A program made the position numbers and the translations under genes. Positions 62,239 to 64,000 of a stretch of 64,000 nucleotides of DNA are shown here, piece by piece (position 1 is the stretch's first letter; each line of letters opens with the position of its first letter). This DNA comes from Paracoccaceae bacterium (GTDB taxonomy: Bacteria; Pseudomonadota; Alphaproteobacteria; Rhodobacterales; Rhodobacteraceae): the NCBI GenBank assembly GCA_011389685.1, contig JAABTV010000003.1, positions 1 to 64,000 on the forward strand, read 5' to 3'. The notes under the pieces were generated by a model. It searched no databases, was not told the DNA's origin, and worked only from the letters and a program-made list of their open reading frames with translations.

Positions 62239-63395
62239 TGCTGTTCGTCACCAAACGTTTGAGGCACGAATTCCTCGAAAGCTGCAGTCGCATCTGCAAG
62301 GGGAGCCTGCACCTCGTCACGCCCGAGGGCGAGCGCCATGATTTCGGCCAGGGTGCCCCGCAGGCGGTGATGGAGTTGCATGACTGGAGCGTGGTCACGG
62401 CGATGGCCGCGCGTGGCGATATCGGGCTGGGCGAGGCCTATGTCGCGGGGCTTTGGGACACGCCCTCGATCGAGACGTTGGCCCAGGTGGCGACGCTCAA
62501 CCTCGATGAATTGACGCGGTTCGCCTATCCGGGGTTCTGGAGCGGGCTGAAATTCCGGGCGGTGGATCGCATCCTGCGCACCAATTCGCCGCGTGGCGCG
62601 GCGCGCAATATCCGGGCGCATTACGATGTGGGAAACGAGTTCTATCAGCTTTGGCTGGACGAGGGGATGACCTATTCCTCGGCGATGTTCGCGCCGGGCG
62701 ACAACGATCTGGAACGCGCGCAGAACCGCAAATACGACCGCGCGCTGAACCGGATGGGCAGCGGTGAGCGCATCCTTGAAATCGGCTGTGGCTGGGGCGG
62801 GTTTGCCGAGCGCGCGGCGGATCAGGGCCGCGATGTGACCGGCATCACCATATCTCCCAGCCAGAAGGGCTTTGCCGATGCGCGGCTTGATGGACGGGCG
62901 CGAATCGAGCTGCGTGATTACCGCGAGACCGAAGGCAAATTCGACAATATCGTCTCGATCGAGATGATCGAGGCGGTGGGCGAACGCTATTGGCCAAGCT
63001 ATTTCGCGACCCTCAAGGCGCGGCTGGCCGAGGGCGGGCGCGCGGTGGTGCAGGCGATCACCGTGCCCGATGCCAGTTTCCCGAGATACCGCAAGGGCAC
63101 GGATTACATACGCCACTATACCTTTCCGGGGGGCATGTTGCTGTCGGACAGCGTGATTTCGCAGCAGGCGCGCCGCGCGGGTCTGGCGGTGCGTGACAGT
63201 GTCGCCTTTGGCGAGGATTACGCGCGCACCTGTCGGACATGGGCCGAGCGCCTGGTGGCGGCCAGCCCGCGGATCGAGGCAATGGGCTATGACCGGGCGT
63301 TCCTGCGCAGCTGGCAATATTACCTTGAAATCTGCGCGGCGAGTTTCGCGCTGGCTCAGACCGATGTGGTGCAGGTGGAACTGGCCCATGCGTGA
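62238..63395 (+). CDS. Cyclopropane-fatty-acyl-phospholipid synthase family methyltransferase
   Basis: The 385-residue S-adenosylmethionine-dependent enzyme has IRAHYDVGNEFYQLWLDEGMTYSSAMF, the SAM-binding ILEIGCGWGGFAERAA (about residue 175) and IEMIEAVGERYWPSYFATL, all CFAS-family marks. It methylates or cyclopropanates unsaturated acyl chains in membrane phospholipids. In the sigma-E regulon of Rhodobacter, enzymes of this type methylate vaccenate toward furan fatty acids. AGGAGG lies eight bases before ATG 62238. It overlaps both neighbours, so it sits in the centre of a coupled operon. Confidence 0.92.
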   Translation: MLFVTKRLRHEFLESCSRICKGSLHLVTPEGERHDFGQGAPQAVMELHDWSVVTAMAARGDIGLGEAYVAGLWDTPSIETLAQVATLNLDELTRFAYPGFWSGLKFRAVDRILRTNSPRGAARNIRAHYDVGNEFYQLWLDEGMTYSSAMFAPGDNDLERAQNRKYDRALNRMGSGERILEIGCGWGGFAERAADQGRDVTGITISPSQKGFADARLDGRARIELRDYRETEGKFDNIVSIEMIEAVGERYWPSYFATLKARLAEGGRAVVQAITVPDASFPRYRKGTDYIRHYTFPGGMLLSDSVISQQARRAGLAVRDSVAFGEDYARTCRTWAERLVAASPRIEAMGYDRAFLRSWQYYLEICAASFALAQTDVVQVELAHA

Positions 63396-63906
63396 GTTGG
63401 CGGCGCTTGTTGTCGCGGTGGGCCTGCTGGTGCCGGGGCCGGTGCAGGCGCGCGCCGATCTGGTCGCGGCGGGGATTGCCGAGGCACAGAAGCTGGGCCG
63501 CGTGACGGTTCGCTGGTTCGGGCTGCCGCTTTACGACGCAGCGCTTTATACTGCGGGCGGGGCGCGGTTCTCATGGCAGGTGCCGATGGCGCTGGAACTG
63601 GCGTATCGGCGCGAGATCAGCGGTGAAAGCCTTGTTGCGGCAACCGCGCGCGAGCTTGAACGGATCGAGGGGCCGCAGCGGGATCATCCAAGCATCCTTG
63701 AGAAACTCGGACGCTGTTTTCGGGATGTCGGCCCGGGGGATTGGTTCCTGGCGGTGGCGCCGGCCGGTGACAGGGTGGAGTTCTGGTTCAACGGCGTGCG
63801 CCTCTGCGCAGCGCGTCACCCGAACCTGCGCAAGCGGTTCCTGGGGATCTGGCTGTCGGACGAGGCGCGTTCGGTCGCGCTGTCGCGCCGTCTCAGGGGC
63901 CAGTGA
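63388..63906 (+). CDS. Exported chalcone-isomerase-like protein
   Basis: The 172-residue protein has a signal peptide (MRELAALVVAVGLLVPGPVQA) and the pattern RWFGLPLYDAALYT...ALELAYRREISGESLVAATARELERI, ending FLGIWLSDEARSVALSRRL. This matches bacterial chalcone-isomerase-like (CHI fold, fatty-acid-binding-like) proteins. Binding of a fatty acid in the periplasm would suit the lipid operon, but is inference. The start overlaps the methyltransferase stop by eight bases, and the stop overlaps the next ATG. Confidence 0.82.
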   Translation: MRELAALVVAVGLLVPGPVQARADLVAAGIAEAQKLGRVTVRWFGLPLYDAALYTAGGARFSWQVPMALELAYRREISGESLVAATARELERIEGPQRDHPSILEKLGRCFRDVGPGDWFLAVAPAGDRVEFWFNGVRLCAARHPNLRKRFLGIWLSDEARSVALSRRLRGQ

Positions 63907-64000
63907 TGAGCTATTGGCAGGTCAGTCTTTTCGCGATGCTGCTCGCGGCGGCGGGGTTGCCGCTTTACATCCATCTGCCGCGTTACGCGACGGCGCAGAT
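63906..64000 (+). CDS. N-terminal part of a membrane transporter, probably MFS
   Basis: Only 31 codons are visible before the window ends. MSYWQVSLFAMLLAAAGLPLYIHLPRYA is a membrane-entry helix of the type that opens MFS (melibiose/GPH-like) transporters, and sigma-E clusters of Rhodobacter carry such a gene in this position. It starts at ATG 63906, which overlaps the preceding stop (TGATG), so it belongs to the same operon. Substrate is unknown. Confidence 0.65.
   Translation, partial: MSYWQVSLFAMLLAAAGLPLYIHLPRYATAQ

Overview
The window looks like chromosomal DNA of an alphaproteobacterium, most likely a marine Rhodobacterales (Roseobacter-group/Paracoccaceae) strain. The basis is high G+C codon use, the gene families and their order (secG-pyrG, the ECF pair rpoE-chrR, DUF2842 after purA, long iorA/iorB), and Rhodobacter-type RpoE promoters. 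Genes are packed tightly and many overlap by 1-10 bases (ATGA or TGATG junctions). I see no insertion sequence, CRISPR array, phage gene or replication origin.

Layout, left to right. 1-3 kb: an acidic orphan gene cut by the window edge, a C-terminal gene remnant, and thrS. 3-9 kb: an acyl-CoA carboxylase operon (beta, alpha, a DinB/TIGR03084-like protein, a BKACE/DUF849 enzyme) behind a Crp/Fnr regulator that is divergent from a Spy/CpxP-like periplasmic protein. 9.7-17 kb: a cytoplasmic BisC-type molybdoenzyme, a MarR regulator, and the indolepyruvate:ferredoxin oxidoreductase pair iorA-iorB behind a strong inverted repeat. 17-29.6 kb: an anthranilate (2-aminobenzoyl-CoA) degradation operon that also carries kynA and a RidA-family gene, divergent from a Liv-type ABC uptake operon, with shared CAATATA half-sites between them. 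29.7-32.4 kb: the two-subunit dihydropyrimidine dehydrogenase.

32.4-35.7 kb is less G+C-rich and looks acquired: LysR, a divergent sulfotransferase-family gene, decayed sequence, and a hypothetical gene. 35.7-43 kb is housekeeping: pyrG, secG, a membrane protein, purA, a DUF2842 protein, an ABC ATPase, a 3-methyladenine glycosylase and an esterase. 43-48.1 kb is metal/metalloid resistance: a His-tailed MFS pump with an RcnR/DmeR-like repressor, tRNA-Gly(CCC), then an arsenate operon of an ArsR-ArsC fusion, a GAPDH-like enzyme and ArsJ. 48-52.7 kb: a DUF6647-type putative metalloprotease, a LysR regulator, an EnvZ-like kinase with no adjacent response regulator, an MBL-fold hydrolase and tRNA-Asn. 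53.4-56.5 kb is an ABC exporter (ATPase, FtsX/MacB permease, membrane-fusion adaptor) of unlike composition next to the tRNA. 57-58.7 kb: a ThDP-dependent acetolactate-synthase-like enzyme.

The right end (58.8-64 kb) is the rpoE-chrR pair divergent from a flavoprotein, DUF1365, CFA-synthase-like, chalcone-isomerase-like and MFS operon. The intergenic region carries back-to-back TGATCC-N18-TA promoters, so the block reads as one singlet-oxygen/lipid-modification regulon.

Several intergenic gaps hold interspersed repeats in three families: a roughly 200-bp structured element (about 12.8, 50.0 and 56.8 kb), a short ATCAAACGCGACACGCC-type repeat (four copies), and a GGTTAACG-bounded element (32.4 and 42.8 kb). 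Little direct transfer evidence exists beyond composition and these repeats. The items that look least described are the carboxylase-BKACE cluster, the repeat families, and the ArsR-ArsC/ArsJ arrangement with its operator on the start codon.
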